From Clostridia bacterium (GTDB lineage Bacteria > Bacillota > Clostridia > Christensenellales > CALWSW01): DNA of 9,383 nt. This document shows, in pieces, positions 1-6,701 of this stretch. Numbering within the stretch: the stretch's first letter is position 1; each line of letters opens with the position of its first letter. The stretch is taken from NCBI GenBank assembly GCA_019421925.1, contig JAHZEH010000018.1, positions 1 through 9,383 of the forward strand. Direction: 5' to 3'. The notes below the pieces were generated by a model, which saw nothing but the letters and a program-made list of their open reading frames with translations, was not told the DNA's origin and did no database searches. Both the position numbers and the translations under genes were made by a program.

Positions 1-25
1 CCAGCAGAATATCTGAAAAACGCAT
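1..25 (-). CDS. 5' end of an unidentified gene (partial, runs off the left edge)
   Basis: An ATG at 25-23 on the minus strand opens a frame reading MRFSDILL before the window ends. It is preceded by a purine-rich ribosome binding site (GGAAAGGAGAGG, about 28-39). It lies 53 bp downstream of the decarboxylase stop on the same strand, so the two probably form one transcript. Eight residues are too few to identify a family. In Bacillus, a related decarboxylase gene sits beside tmk and the clamp-loader gene holB, and holB products often begin in a similar way. That makes a DNA polymerase III delta-prime subunit one possibility, but it is a guess from context only. Confidence 0.5.
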
Positions 26-78
26 GTCCCTCTCCTTTCCCGGCCCCATCCTTTCCGGGGCTGGCGGGTATTTTGTTC

Positions 79-1827
79 TCAAAGCCCCAGCACCCGGAAA
101 ACAGGCTCCTGTGCGAAGCAGTCCTGCGCCCAGCCGTCAAGCTCCGAGATGGCCGCCCGGGTCTGCGGGCCCATGCGCTCCGCGCCTGTTTTAATCCGGT
201 CCCACTGCTCAGGGGTCACCTCGGTCTCCCCATAGTAATCAAAGTCCGGCAAAGCCCCGGCGAACAGCTCCGGCAAATTGAGCCGGTCAAAAACTTCGTC
301 CTCCATATAGATGGAGCTGGTCCTCCAGAAGCGGCCCGGGTTTCTCCCCCTCTGAAATTCAAAATAACAGGTTCCCTGCCTCTCGCTGTCCAGGCAGCAG
401 TACGTCAAACCTTCCCTCCATCCGCATGAAGGGTCCGCCCCGCTCTCCAGCACGCAGGCCGCCATCCCCCCCTGCACGCCGAACAGGCTGGCCCCCAGCT
501 CCCGCTGGCGGAGCAGATAGCGGATTGCCTCCCCCGTGAACGCCTCGCCTGGGGCCACCACCGGGCTGCCCGGCGGATAGAGCCCCACACTCCCTGCGGA
601 CACACGGCCGGCGGCCTCAGTCAGAGGCACCAGCTCGCTCTGGGCCAGGGCAGCAGCGCGGGGCTCCATGCGTTTGGGCGCGCCCGACCAAGGCGGGGGC
701 TCCTCCCCGCAGCGGTGGTTCCCCGTGGGCAGGGCAAAGAGCCCCTCCCGCAGCCGCCCGTACCAGGCGGGCTCGTCCAGAGGGGAGGTGATGGCCACGA
801 TGCAGCGCTCCTCCGCCATCTCCAGCAGGATTCCCCGCTCCCGCAGAAAGGCCTCGGCCTGCCAGCCGGTGATGCCCCGGCCGGTCACGTCCAGCACCAG
901 GCGGGTCCTGTCCCAGTCCGCCACTGCCGGGGCGCTGTCCGCCCCGCAGCGCACAACGCCCTCGGGGAGGTTTTGGCAGAACTCATCCATGCGCCTGGCC
1001 TGTTCGTCCCAACCCTCCATCCGCCAGGCCATATCCAGGGCGGCCATGAGGGGATAGGAGGGGCTGGTGGTCTGCACAAGGGAGAGGGCATAGGCCAGCC
1101 GGCCCGGCGTGGGCATGCCGGGTTTGCCCCCCCGCCCCAGATGGAGATACCCCCCCTGGTGGGGGCAGGGCAGGGTTTTGTGGGCGCTCTGCACCCACAG
1201 GTCGGCAAAAGCCGAGGCGCTCTCCGGCAGCTCCTTCCCCAGGGAGAAGTGGGCCCCGTGGGCCTCGTCCACCAGCAGCAGCACCCCCCGCTCCCGGCAG
1301 AGGGCCGCAATGGCCTCCCCGTCGCAGCAGCGGCCATAATAATCCGGCCGGGTGAGGAACAGGGCGGATGCGTCGGGGTTCTGCTCCAGCGCCTGGGCAA
1401 CCCCCTGGGGGCTGACCGCGCCGTAGATCCCCCGGCTCCCGTCGTACTGCGGCCACACCCAGGCCGCCCGGTGCCCCGCCAGGATCACCCCCGAGAGGGC
1501 GCTGCGGTGGGCATTGCGCTGCAGAATCACCTTGCTGCCCTGGGGCAGGGCCAGCATCATGGCCGTCACCCCCGCCGACGAACCGTTGACGAGAAAGAAG
1601 GTCCTCCTCGCCCCAAAGCGGACGGCAGCCTCCCGCTGGGCCTCCCGCAGAACCCCCTCAGGATTGAGCAGGTTGTCCGAGAAGGGGAGCTCGGTGATGT
1701 CCCAGCGGCCAATCCCCCCCTCATACAGCTCCTCCATGCCCCTGCCGCCCTTGTGGCCGGGCATGTGAAAACGGGCTGCATCCGCGTGCGCATACTCCCA
1801 GAGCATCCTGGTTAAGGCAGTCTTCAT
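79..1827 (-). CDS. Orn/Lys/Arg decarboxylase family PLP-dependent protein with C-terminal extension
   Basis: This 582-residue protein belongs to the fold-type I Orn/Lys/Arg decarboxylases, which convert a basic amino acid to a polyamine precursor (agmatine, cadaverine or putrescine) in the cytoplasm. Visible motifs are MPGHKG (22-27), NGSSAG (81-86) near the cofactor phosphate site, DEAHGAH (187-193) with the aspartate expected to contact the PLP ring nitrogen, and SAHKTLP (214-220) with K217 as the Schiff-base lysine. A C-terminal-domain signature, YPPGSPVVAPGE, lies at about 417-428. Gram-positive short-form members are usually about 480-490 residues; this one continues for about 120 more with no obvious family match. 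The start at 1827 fits the normal N-terminus, in which roughly 20 residues precede MPGHKG, although the nearest GGAG lies about 13 bases upstream, so initiation looks weak. Substrate cannot be told from sequence. A role close to Bacillus YaaO/SpeA is likely. Confidence 0.88.
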   Translation of the reverse strand: MKTALTRMLWEYAHADAARFHMPGHKGGRGMEELYEGGIGRWDITELPFSDNLLNPEGVLREAQREAAVRFGARRTFFLVNGSSAGVTAMMLALPQGSKVILQRNAHRSALSGVILAGHRAAWVWPQYDGSRGIYGAVSPQGVAQALEQNPDASALFLTRPDYYGRCCDGEAIAALCRERGVLLLVDEAHGAHFSLGKELPESASAFADLWVQSAHKTLPCPHQGGYLHLGRGGKPGMPTPGRLAYALSLVQTTSPSYPLMAALDMAWRMEGWDEQARRMDEFCQNLPEGVVRCGADSAPAVADWDRTRLVLDVTGRGITGWQAEAFLRERGILLEMAEERCIVAITSPLDEPAWYGRLREGLFALPTGNHRCGEEPPPWSGAPKRMEPRAAALAQSELVPLTEAAGRVSAGSVGLYPPGSPVVAPGEAFTGEAIRYLLRQRELGASLFGVQGGMAACVLESGADPSCGWREGLTYCCLDSERQGTCYFEFQRGRNPGRFWRTSSIYMEDEVFDRLNLPELFAGALPDFDYYGETEVTPEQWDRIKTGAERMGPQTRAAISELDGWAQDCFAQEPVFRVLGL

Positions 1828-1860
1828 GGAAAGTTAAAACTCCGTTCTGTGTGTGAGTCC

Positions 1861-1890
1861 TTGTCAAACCCTGTCCCAAGCGGTTAATAT
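1861..1890 (+). promoter_or_regulatory. Putative promoter of the 1925-2659 membrane protein gene
   Basis: TTGTCA at 1861-1866 is followed after 17 bases by TTAATA (1884-1889), or after 18 by TAATAT, in a locally AT-rich stretch of otherwise GC-rich DNA. This resembles a sigma-A promoter about 35 bases before the ATG at 1925. On the minus strand the same box reads TTGACA (1867-1862), which could serve the divergent decarboxylase gene, but no good -10 box follows it at normal spacing. Confidence 0.45.
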
Positions 1891-1924
1891 ATAGGGTAGA
1901 CTTTGTGCAGAGGGAGGGCCCCAG

Positions 1925-2659
1925 ATGATACAATACAAGGACGACATGCTGTTGTTCTGCATGGAGCGCCCGGCCTCCCGGCACGCTCTCTACTTTGTCG
2001 AGCTGAACACCCTGCGGGAGCCCATGCCCCGTATCCACCGGTACTTCTGCACGGCCAGGCAGTTTGAGACCTTCTCCCTGGGGGGCTGCTATCAGCTCGA
2101 CCTTCGGGGGCTGCAGCTCGTCAGGGCCGCTTTGGAGACCGAATACGACATTGAGGATACCTATTTTGCCCTCCTGATGGAACTGCGGGAGATGCGCTTC
2201 GGCGACCCGGCCCGGGCCAGAACCTTTGATCCCGGCCGCTATTATACCTTCGAGGAGATGCGCTCCCTGATCCAATACCGGGAGCCCCTGTACTGGCGGG
2301 CGGCGCTGGCCGTGGCCCGTATCCCCGCCTATCTGCCCGCCCTGCTCCTGCCGGTGGGCCTGTACCTCTGGCTTGTCCTTGCTCTGGTCAAGGGCTCCTC
2401 GGCCCTTGCCGCCCCCTTCGGGGCGCTCCTCGCCCTGCCCGCCCTGCTCCTGTCCATGTGGGTGCTCTACGCAGCGGCCGATCAGTTCATGCTGCGCCGC
2501 CCCACCTTCCGCTATGGTATGCTGCGCCAGCACATGCTCCGCCGCGGCGGAGAGCGCAAAGCCATGCAGTTCACCGCCAGGGACTGGGACACGATGAAAA
2601 AGCCGGTCCTCATCAGCGGCGGGCTGCTCCTGCTCCCCCTTGTGATGCTCTTTTTATGA
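1925..2659 (+). CDS. Uncharacterised three-helix membrane protein
   Basis: This 244-residue protein is not one I recognise. Residues 1-125 are soluble, moderately charged and rich in aromatic residues (for example YYTFEEMRSLIQYREPLYW near 106-124). Two long hydrophobic segments follow at about 134-155 and 160-184. A basic cytoplasmic-looking stretch (190-226, with RRPTFRYGMLRQHMLRR) comes next, and a last hydrophobic segment runs to the C-terminus (227-244). The ATG at 1925 follows a purine-rich ribosome binding site (GAGGGAGGG, about 1910-1918), which supports the start. It is divergent from the decarboxylase gene and convergent with the gene at 2782-3471. No catalytic motif is visible. The sequence has normal coding character and a clean stop before a terminator, so it is very probably a real gene of unknown function. 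Confidence 0.75.
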   Translation: MIQYKDDMLLFCMERPASRHALYFVELNTLREPMPRIHRYFCTARQFETFSLGGCYQLDLRGLQLVRAALETEYDIEDTYFALLMELREMRFGDPARARTFDPGRYYTFEEMRSLIQYREPLYWRAALAVARIPAYLPALLLPVGLYLWLVLALVKGSSALAAPFGALLALPALLLSMWVLYAAADQFMLRRPTFRYGMLRQHMLRRGGERKAMQFTARDWDTMKKPVLISGGLLLLPLVMLFL

Positions 2660-2739
2660 GGCTCACGCCCTCATATATCCGGCGAGATTCCTCCCTCCGG
2701 GACATTCCCGGCGGAACTGCCCGTCCGTTTCCATAAGCA

Positions 2740-2773
2740 AAAAGCGCCCCGGAGAGCGTCAAGGGGCGCTTTT
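2740..2773. terminator. Bidirectional intrinsic terminator between convergent genes
   Basis: An 11-bp perfect stem, AAAAGCGCCCC (2740-2750) and GGGGCGCTTTT (2763-2773), surrounds a 12-base loop. A-rich sequence lies on the left and T-rich on the right, so it reads as an intrinsic terminator in both directions. It sits between the stop at 2659 (plus) and the stop at 2782 (minus) and would end both transcripts. Confidence 0.9.
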
Positions 2774-2781
2774 CTGCTCTC

Positions 2782-3471
2782 TCAGTCCTTGCCCACCAGG
2801 TCCTCGGAGGAGAAACCCTCCTCAGCCTTGACGTCGCGGCCCAGGGCGCGCAGCTTCTCCTGGCGCTCCTGCTCCTCCTTCTCCCGCCGTTCCCGCTCTG
2901 CCGCCTCCTCTGCCTCGCGTTTTTTGGCAAGCGCCTCTTTCTCAGCCTGTCCGGTCAGGGATTCAAGGGTAAAGCCCGCATCCCCGCTCTTTCCCTCGCG
3001 CACCGCCTGGATACGAGCGGCCATCTCGGGGGACAGATGCACCACGGAGCGCATTTTCCGCTCAGTATGCCGCACTCTGTAGACCAGTTCGTAGTTCCCC
3101 TCCTTGGGGTGAAGGGTGAACTTCTGGGTGGCCGTCCTGGGATACCTTTCGCCGGTGTACGGGCCGAACTTCTCCAGGGACAGGACGCTCACATGCTCAA
3201 ATACCTGGGTCTTGCGTCCCACGATATTTTCAACGGTGAACATGCTTCCCTCAAGGGTATAGCGGTAGCTGGTGGCCCGTTTGCTGATGAGATACCAGGC
3301 CATGAACATGAAGATGACCAGGGAAACGGAGGCCCCGCCCGTGACGACATAGGTCTCCAGGTAATAGGCCAGCGCAATGGCTGCCAGGCCCACCACCACC
3401 ATGAGGACATAGATCAGGGGGTTGTTCTTCTCCTCCGAGGTCTCCAGCTCAGTAAAATATCCTTCGCCCAT
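2782..3471 (-). CDS. Two-helix membrane protein with coiled-coil tail, function unknown
   Basis: This 229-residue protein has two transmembrane segments near the N-terminus (about 19-37 and 46-63). A globular, beta-rich region follows (about 65-155) of the kind seen in small bacterial PH-like or DUF-type membrane proteins from Clostridia (YRYTLEGSMFTVENIVGRK near 69-87). Residues 175-210 are almost entirely Glu, Lys, Arg, Ala and Gln and should form a charged helix or coiled coil. Similar short peptides flank that helix: GFTLESLTG (166-174) and GFSSEDLVG (219-227). The start is well supported by AGGAGG (3485-3480) eight bases before ATG. An extended -10 (TGGTACAAT) lies upstream. The gene ends just before the shared terminator at 2740-2773. 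I cannot assign a function; a membrane-associated scaffold or sensor role would be speculation. Confidence 0.8.
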   Translation of the reverse strand: MGEGYFTELETSEEKNNPLIYVLMVVVGLAAIALAYYLETYVVTGGASVSLVIFMFMAWYLISKRATSYRYTLEGSMFTVENIVGRKTQVFEHVSVLSLEKFGPYTGERYPRTATQKFTLHPKEGNYELVYRVRHTERKMRSVVHLSPEMAARIQAVREGKSGDAGFTLESLTGQAEKEALAKKREAEEAAERERREKEEQERQEKLRALGRDVKAEEGFSSEDLVGKD

Positions 3472-3512
3472 ATGTTTTTCCTCCTGAAAGAATGAGATGT
3501 GTGCTGTTTTTT

Positions 3513-3521
3513 ATTGTACCA
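3513..3521 (-). promoter_or_regulatory. Extended -10 promoter upstream of the 2782-3471 gene
   Basis: On the minus strand the sequence TGGTACAAT (3521-3513) matches an extended -10 element, TG-N-TACAAT. The possible -35 at about 3541-3536 (TTTCCT) is poor, as is usual for extended -10 promoters. It lies between the deacetylase stop (3544) and the ATG at 3471, so the two minus-strand genes can be transcribed separately. Confidence 0.5.
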
Positions 3522-3543
3522 CACCCATCCCGCTGAGGAAAGA

Positions 3544-4275
3544 CTAGGGAAACTGCACAGGAACAACCTGGGCGCTGAGCACATCAAAGCGCCAGCCCTG
3601 TTCGCGCAGGGCGTCCACCACCATCCCCACCGCCTCCGCCGTGGTGGTGCAGATGGAAGTATCGTGGAAAAGGGCGACCAGCTCCTCTTTTCCCTCCGCC
3701 GCCCTCAGGATGTTTCGGGCCAGGGCGGCGGCGGGGTAAACCGTGGCCGTGTCGTCGCCGGAGACAGCATTCCAATCATAATAGGTGTATCCTCTCCCCT
3801 CCAGCCAGTCCACAAGCTGTGGCCGCAGCCACTTGGGCATCCTACAGCTTCTGCTGCCGCCCGGGAAACGGTACAGGGAGGTCCTTCGCCCGAGCTGCTC
3901 CTCCACCACCTGTTCAACCCTCTCAAAATCGCAGACGAATCCCTCCAGGGAGCCATAGAGGCGCCCCGGATCGTGCAGGCCGCAGTGGATGCCCACGTCA
4001 TGGCCGGCCTCTGCAATGGCGCCAATCCAGTCGTGATATTCCTCATTCTCCGCGCTGGTGACAAAAAAAGTGGCCTTTACCCCCTTTTCATCCAGCATGG
4101 CGAGAATCTCCTCCGTCCTGGGGCTGGGGCCGTCGTCAAAGGTCAGGTAGGCCACCCGGGCTGCCGCGCCGGCCTCCACCTCCACGGAGGTCCCCCCTTT
4201 GTCCGCGCATAAATACCCTGCGCCGAACACCAGCGCCGCCCCCAGAACCGCCGCCGCCGCAAATACCCGTCTCAT
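3544..4275 (-). CDS. Polysaccharide deacetylase (NodB domain), secreted or membrane-anchored
   Basis: This is a carbohydrate esterase family 4 enzyme of 243 residues that should remove N-acetyl groups from a cell-wall polymer such as peptidoglycan or poly-GlcNAc. All five family motifs are visible: TFDDGPS (45-51, with D47 as catalytic base and D48 for metal), H97-x3-H101 completing the metal triad, RFPGGS (136-141), DWN (167-169) and LFHD (202-205, catalytic His). Residues 1-24 are a basic start plus a hydrophobic segment (MRRVFAAAAVLGAALVFGAG), an uncleaved anchor or Sec signal. The nearby cysteine does not sit in a proper lipobox. I chose the ATG at 4275 because GGAGGAGGGG (4290-4281) precedes it; the frame can be extended upstream only to a TTG with no ribosome binding site. 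Substrate is not determined by sequence. Confidence 0.9.
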   Translation of the reverse strand: MRRVFAAAAVLGAALVFGAGYLCADKGGTSVEVEAGAAARVAYLTFDDGPSPRTEEILAMLDEKGVKATFFVTSAENEEYHDWIGAIAEAGHDVGIHCGLHDPGRLYGSLEGFVCDFERVEQVVEEQLGRRTSLYRFPGGSRSCRMPKWLRPQLVDWLEGRGYTYYDWNAVSGDDTATVYPAAALARNILRAAEGKEELVALFHDTSICTTTAEAVGMVVDALREQGWRFDVLSAQVVPVQFP

Positions 4276-4334
4276 GCCGTCCCCTCCTCCTACCAAATCT
4301 ATGGCTGCCCCCGCAGCAATATCCGCTTTTTCAT

Positions 4335-4363
4335 TTGACCGTCCCAGCGTTTTTTGCTACACT
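4335..4363 (+). promoter_or_regulatory. Promoter of the SDR gene
   Basis: TTGACC (4335-4340) and TACACT (4358-4363) are separated by exactly 17 bases, close to the sigma-A consensus. They lie 58 bases upstream of the ATG at 4422, in the divergent spacer between the deacetylase and SDR genes. The transcript probably continues into the diguanylate cyclase gene. No clear promoter for the deacetylase was seen on the other strand of this spacer. Confidence 0.6.
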
Positions 4364-4421
4364 GAAAAAAATTATTCCCACATGCTTCTGTTCTGTCATT
4401 TTATGAAAGGCGGGCCCTATC

Positions 4422-5156
4422 ATGAACCGCACGGCTATCGTCACAGGGGCGTCCCGCGGGATTGGCGCGGCCATTGCGGCGCTGCTCAGCCGGAACGGCT
4501 ATTCCGTGTGCGTCAACTACCACAGGAGCCCGGAGCGGGCCCGTGAGGTGGTCAGCGCCATTTGCCGGCAGGGCGGCCAGGCCTTCTGCCTGGGGGCGGA
4601 CGTGTCAGACAGCGCCCAGGTGGACGCCCGCGTCTCTGGGGCGGAAAGCCGCTATGGCAAAATCGACCTGCTGGTCAACAATGCGGCCATAGCCTCCCAA
4701 AAGCTCTTCACCGACATCTCGGAGGAGGAGTGGGACCGGCTGTTTGCCGTGGATGTCAAGGGCGCCTTTTTATGTTCCAGAGCGGTGCTCCCCTCCATGA
4801 TCTCACGCAAATCGGGCTGTATTGTCAACATCTCCTCCATCTGGGGCCTCTGCGGGGCCTCCTGCGAGGTGCATTATTCTGCCGCCAAGGCCGCCCTCAT
4901 CGGCATGACCAAGGCCCTGGCCCAGGAGGTGGGCCCCTCGGGCATCCGTGTCAACTGCGTGGCTCCCGGGGTGATCGACACGGAGATGAACGCCATACAC
5001 GGCCCTCAGGTCCTGGCCTCTCTGGCCGGAGACACCCCCCTCTGCCGTCTGGGCAGGCCGGAGGAGGTCGCCCAGGCCGTTCTTTTCCTGGCCTCCCCAG
5101 CCGCCTCTTTCATCACCGGTCAGGTGGTCAGCCCCAATGGAGGATTTCTCACCTGA
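4422..5156 (+). CDS. SDR-family reductase, FabG/YmfI type (possible EF-P 5-aminopentanone reductase)
   Basis: This 244-residue classical short-chain dehydrogenase/reductase is a cytoplasmic NAD(P)H-dependent enzyme. It shows the cofactor loop TGASRGIG (8-15), NNAA (86-89), the catalytic serine in NISSIWG (S138/S139 region) and YSAAK (152-156) with the catalytic Tyr and Lys. The length is typical for FabG. The stretches KLFTDIS, ISSIWG, GASCEVHYSAAKA and CVAPGVIDTEMN recall the Firmicute YmfI group, which reduces the 5-aminopentanoyl modification on elongation factor P; that finer assignment is from memory and uncertain. Where many FabG-like enzymes have the catalytic-tetrad asparagine (N-V-K-G), this one has Asp111 (D-V-K-G). 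A ribosome binding site (AAAGGCGG, about 4405-4412) precedes the ATG. It is followed after 45 bp by the GGDEF gene on the same strand. Confidence 0.85.
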   Translation: MNRTAIVTGASRGIGAAIAALLSRNGYSVCVNYHRSPERAREVVSAICRQGGQAFCLGADVSDSAQVDARVSGAESRYGKIDLLVNNAAIASQKLFTDISEEEWDRLFAVDVKGAFLCSRAVLPSMISRKSGCIVNISSIWGLCGASCEVHYSAAKAALIGMTKALAQEVGPSGIRVNCVAPGVIDTEMNAIHGPQVLASLAGDTPLCRLGRPEEVAQAVLFLASPAASFITGQVVSPNGGFLT

Positions 5157-5201
5157 CGGCCCGGCAGTCCGCCACAACCCGCACAAAAAAGGGGGGATAT
5201 T

Positions 5202-6425
5202 TTGAAGGCGCTTATTGAGGCCCTGCGTCAACTGGGAGCAGCCTTTGCCCGCACCGTCCGTCTGAGCTGGACGGGCCTCAAAGCATTGGAACCCCAGAGG
5301 AAGGACGAGTTCTCCCGCTATCTCCTCTCTATCAATACACGGCGCGCCCTGGTGGTGCTCGTCTTCCTCATCCTTATTGAGATCTCCAACCTCATACTGG
5401 ACTTCGTCACGAAAGCCCATGCCTATTGGGTGTTCTATATGGCGGCAGGAATTTTTCTCCTGCTGGTCTGCTTTCTGTATCTTCCGCCCCTGCTGCGCCT
5501 GTTCACAGGCGTTCGTCCTTTCCGGCATCCCCGTCTCCTCCTCCAGTCCTTCTGGCTGTGCCTGACGGTGGGCTGCGCCGCCTTTGCCGCTCTCGACCTT
5601 CTGGAGCGGGGATCTCTCAACAACACGGTCTTCTATTTCGCTCTGATCTCCACGTTCCCCCTGTTCACCCTGGGGGAGTCGCTGTTCTTCTCCCTAACCG
5701 CCCTGATTCTCATCTGTACGTCCCCCGTTTTGTTCGGGATGGAGGCTTTTTTCGTTCATAACGCCATTATCATTGCCTTGGTCGGCGTTCTGTTCTCCCA
5801 GCAGTTTTTCAGCGCCGCCCTCTCCACCTTCCAGGACAAGGCCGATCTGCGGGAGGCCAATAAAAAACTCCGGCTGGCCAACAACAGGCTGGCCGAGCTC
5901 TCCCGCACAGACGATCTGACCGGGCTGCTCAACCGCCGGAGCCTGGAGGACCAGCTCCGGAGGCTGTGGGCCCATGCCCTGGAGCGGGGCGCTCCCCTGC
6001 ACGCCATCATGCTGGACATCGACCTGTTCAAACCCTACAACGACACCTATGGCCATCTTGCCGGAGACAACTGCCTCTCCCAGGTGGCCCGGTGTATTCA
6101 GGGCGTTCCCGCTCCCGCCCCGGCGCTCTTTTTCCGCTACGGAGGGGAGGAGTTCCTCATCCTTCTGGACGGTCCGAAGGGCGATGCCGGTCTGAGCGTT
6201 TTCGCCGAGGCCCTCCGCCGGAGCGTCGCAGACCTGGGTCTGCCCTCTGCCGGTGGGACAGTGGCCCCAACCGTCACCATCAGCCTGGGAGTGGCCACCG
6301 TCATACCCGAACCGGGCATGGACTGCCAGACCCTTATCTCGCTGGCCGATAAGGCCCTTTACCGGGCCAAGGCGGAGGGGAGAAACCGGGTGGTTTTCGG
6401 GGGCGAAGGCGGGGGGCCTTTTTGA
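5202..6425 (+). CDS. Membrane-anchored GGDEF diguanylate cyclase
   Basis: This 407-residue protein should make cyclic di-GMP from two GTP at the inner face of the membrane. Six hydrophobic segments fill the N-terminal half (about 48-68, 74-96, 111-133, 140-155, 158-178 and 184-205), forming an unrecognised sensory module. A short coiled-coil linker follows (208-233). The catalytic domain begins at DDLTGLLNRR (237-246), has the metal-binding DIDLFK (272-277) and ends its active-site loop with GGEEF (314-318), an accepted variant of GGDEF. The position of the usual inhibitory RxxD site, five residues before the loop, reads PAPA, so product inhibition at that site is not expected. The only reasonable start is TTG at 5202, five bases after GGGGGG (5191-5196); the first in-frame Met is residue 80, inside a membrane segment. 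It probably shares a transcript with the SDR gene. No EAL or HD-GYP domain is in the window. Confidence 0.92.
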   Translation: MKALIEALRQLGAAFARTVRLSWTGLKALEPQRKDEFSRYLLSINTRRALVVLVFLILIEISNLILDFVTKAHAYWVFYMAAGIFLLLVCFLYLPPLLRLFTGVRPFRHPRLLLQSFWLCLTVGCAAFAALDLLERGSLNNTVFYFALISTFPLFTLGESLFFSLTALILICTSPVLFGMEAFFVHNAIIIALVGVLFSQQFFSAALSTFQDKADLREANKKLRLANNRLAELSRTDDLTGLLNRRSLEDQLRRLWAHALERGAPLHAIMLDIDLFKPYNDTYGHLAGDNCLSQVARCIQGVPAPAPALFFRYGGEEFLILLDGPKGDAGLSVFAEALRRSVADLGLPSAGGTVAPTVTISLGVATVIPEPGMDCQTLISLADKALYRAKAEGRNRVVFGGEGGGPF

Positions 6426-6436
6426 AAAAAGCCCCC
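6412..6436 (+). other. Hairpin overlapping the end of the diguanylate cyclase gene
   Basis: GGGGGC (6412-6417) pairs with GCCCCC (6431-6436). Inside it, TTTTT and AAAAA can pair further, with a small bulge. It spans the stop codon at 6423-6425. No T-tract follows, so it is not a standard terminator; it could protect the 3' end of the mRNA. Confidence 0.5.
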
Positions 6437-6458
6437 GGACCCCTTTAAAAACTTTTGT

Positions 6459-6500
6459 GACAATCCAAAAGGCCGGATCATTCCGGCCTTTTGGATTGTC
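6459..6500. repeat. 42-nt near-perfect palindrome, possible bidirectional terminator
   Basis: Two perfectly complementary 19-base arms (6459-6477 and 6482-6500, beginning GACAATCC and ending GGATTGTC) flank a 4-base TCAT loop. The core AAAAGGCCGGA/TCCGGCCTTTT could act as an intrinsic terminator for the diguanylate cyclase transcript, with the TTTT forming the start of a T-tract inside the stem. The stem is longer than a terminator needs, so it may instead be a dispersed repeat. Confidence 0.65.
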
Positions 6501-6540
6501 GTGACTTCTCTCAGCGGGACAGGCGGCTTTCTCCGGGATT

Positions 6541-6658
6541 GTCAAAGGCCAAATCCCTTGACTGAAAATCCGGCTCCGGCCGCATGCGCACCGCAAGGGT
6601 TTCATACCCTTCAGCATTTCCCGCCCGGGAGCCCCCGGGGGGCGCAGAGGGAATGCTG
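6541..6658. repeat. Cluster of imperfect hairpins in the non-coding stretch
   Basis: The spacer 6501-6666 contains no credible gene. It holds GTCAAAGG (6541-6548) facing CCTTGAC, an AAGGGT/ACCCTT hairpin with loop TTCAT (6595-6611), and a larger structure in which CAGCATT (6612-6618) and CCC pair with GGG and AATGCTG (6649-6658), enclosing a very GC-rich core with CGCCC/GGGCG. The role is unknown. Confidence 0.45.
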
Positions 6659-6666
6659 CAAATTCA

Positions 6667-6692
6667 AAAAAAGCGGCTTACGCCGCTTTTTT
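6667..6692. terminator. Bidirectional intrinsic terminator beside the flavoprotein remnant
   Basis: AAAAAAGCGGC (6667-6677) and GCCGCTTTTTT (6682-6692) form a perfect 11-bp hairpin with a TTAC loop. On the minus strand it lies 10 bases past the stop of the flavoprotein fragment, where the original gene's terminator would be expected. It works in either direction. Confidence 0.9.
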
Positions 6693-6701
6693 GGCAGCAA
6701 G

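Noticed and set aside
41..63. Hairpin CGGCCCC/GGGGCTG between the decarboxylase stop and the next gene as a terminator
   Set aside because: On the minus strand, where transcription runs, the stem has a mismatch and no T-tract follows.
715..1815. Long plus-strand open frame (366 codons) opposite the decarboxylase
   Set aside because: It is Gly/Pro/His-rich with no family resemblance, and it mirrors a well-supported minus-strand gene. GC-rich antisense frames stay open by codon bias.
1721..2533. Minus-strand open frame of 270 codons across 1721-2533
   Set aside because: It overlaps the start of the decarboxylase and the whole membrane-protein gene, both better supported. Its composition is low-complexity Gln/Gly/His.
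4803..5528. Minus-strand open frame opposite the SDR and cyclase genes
   Set aside because: It spans two real genes and their spacer, with a composition typical of an antisense shadow.
5694..6617. Minus-strand open frame of 307 codons opposite the diguanylate cyclase
   Set aside because: It runs antisense to an unmistakable GGDEF domain and has no recognisable domain of its own.
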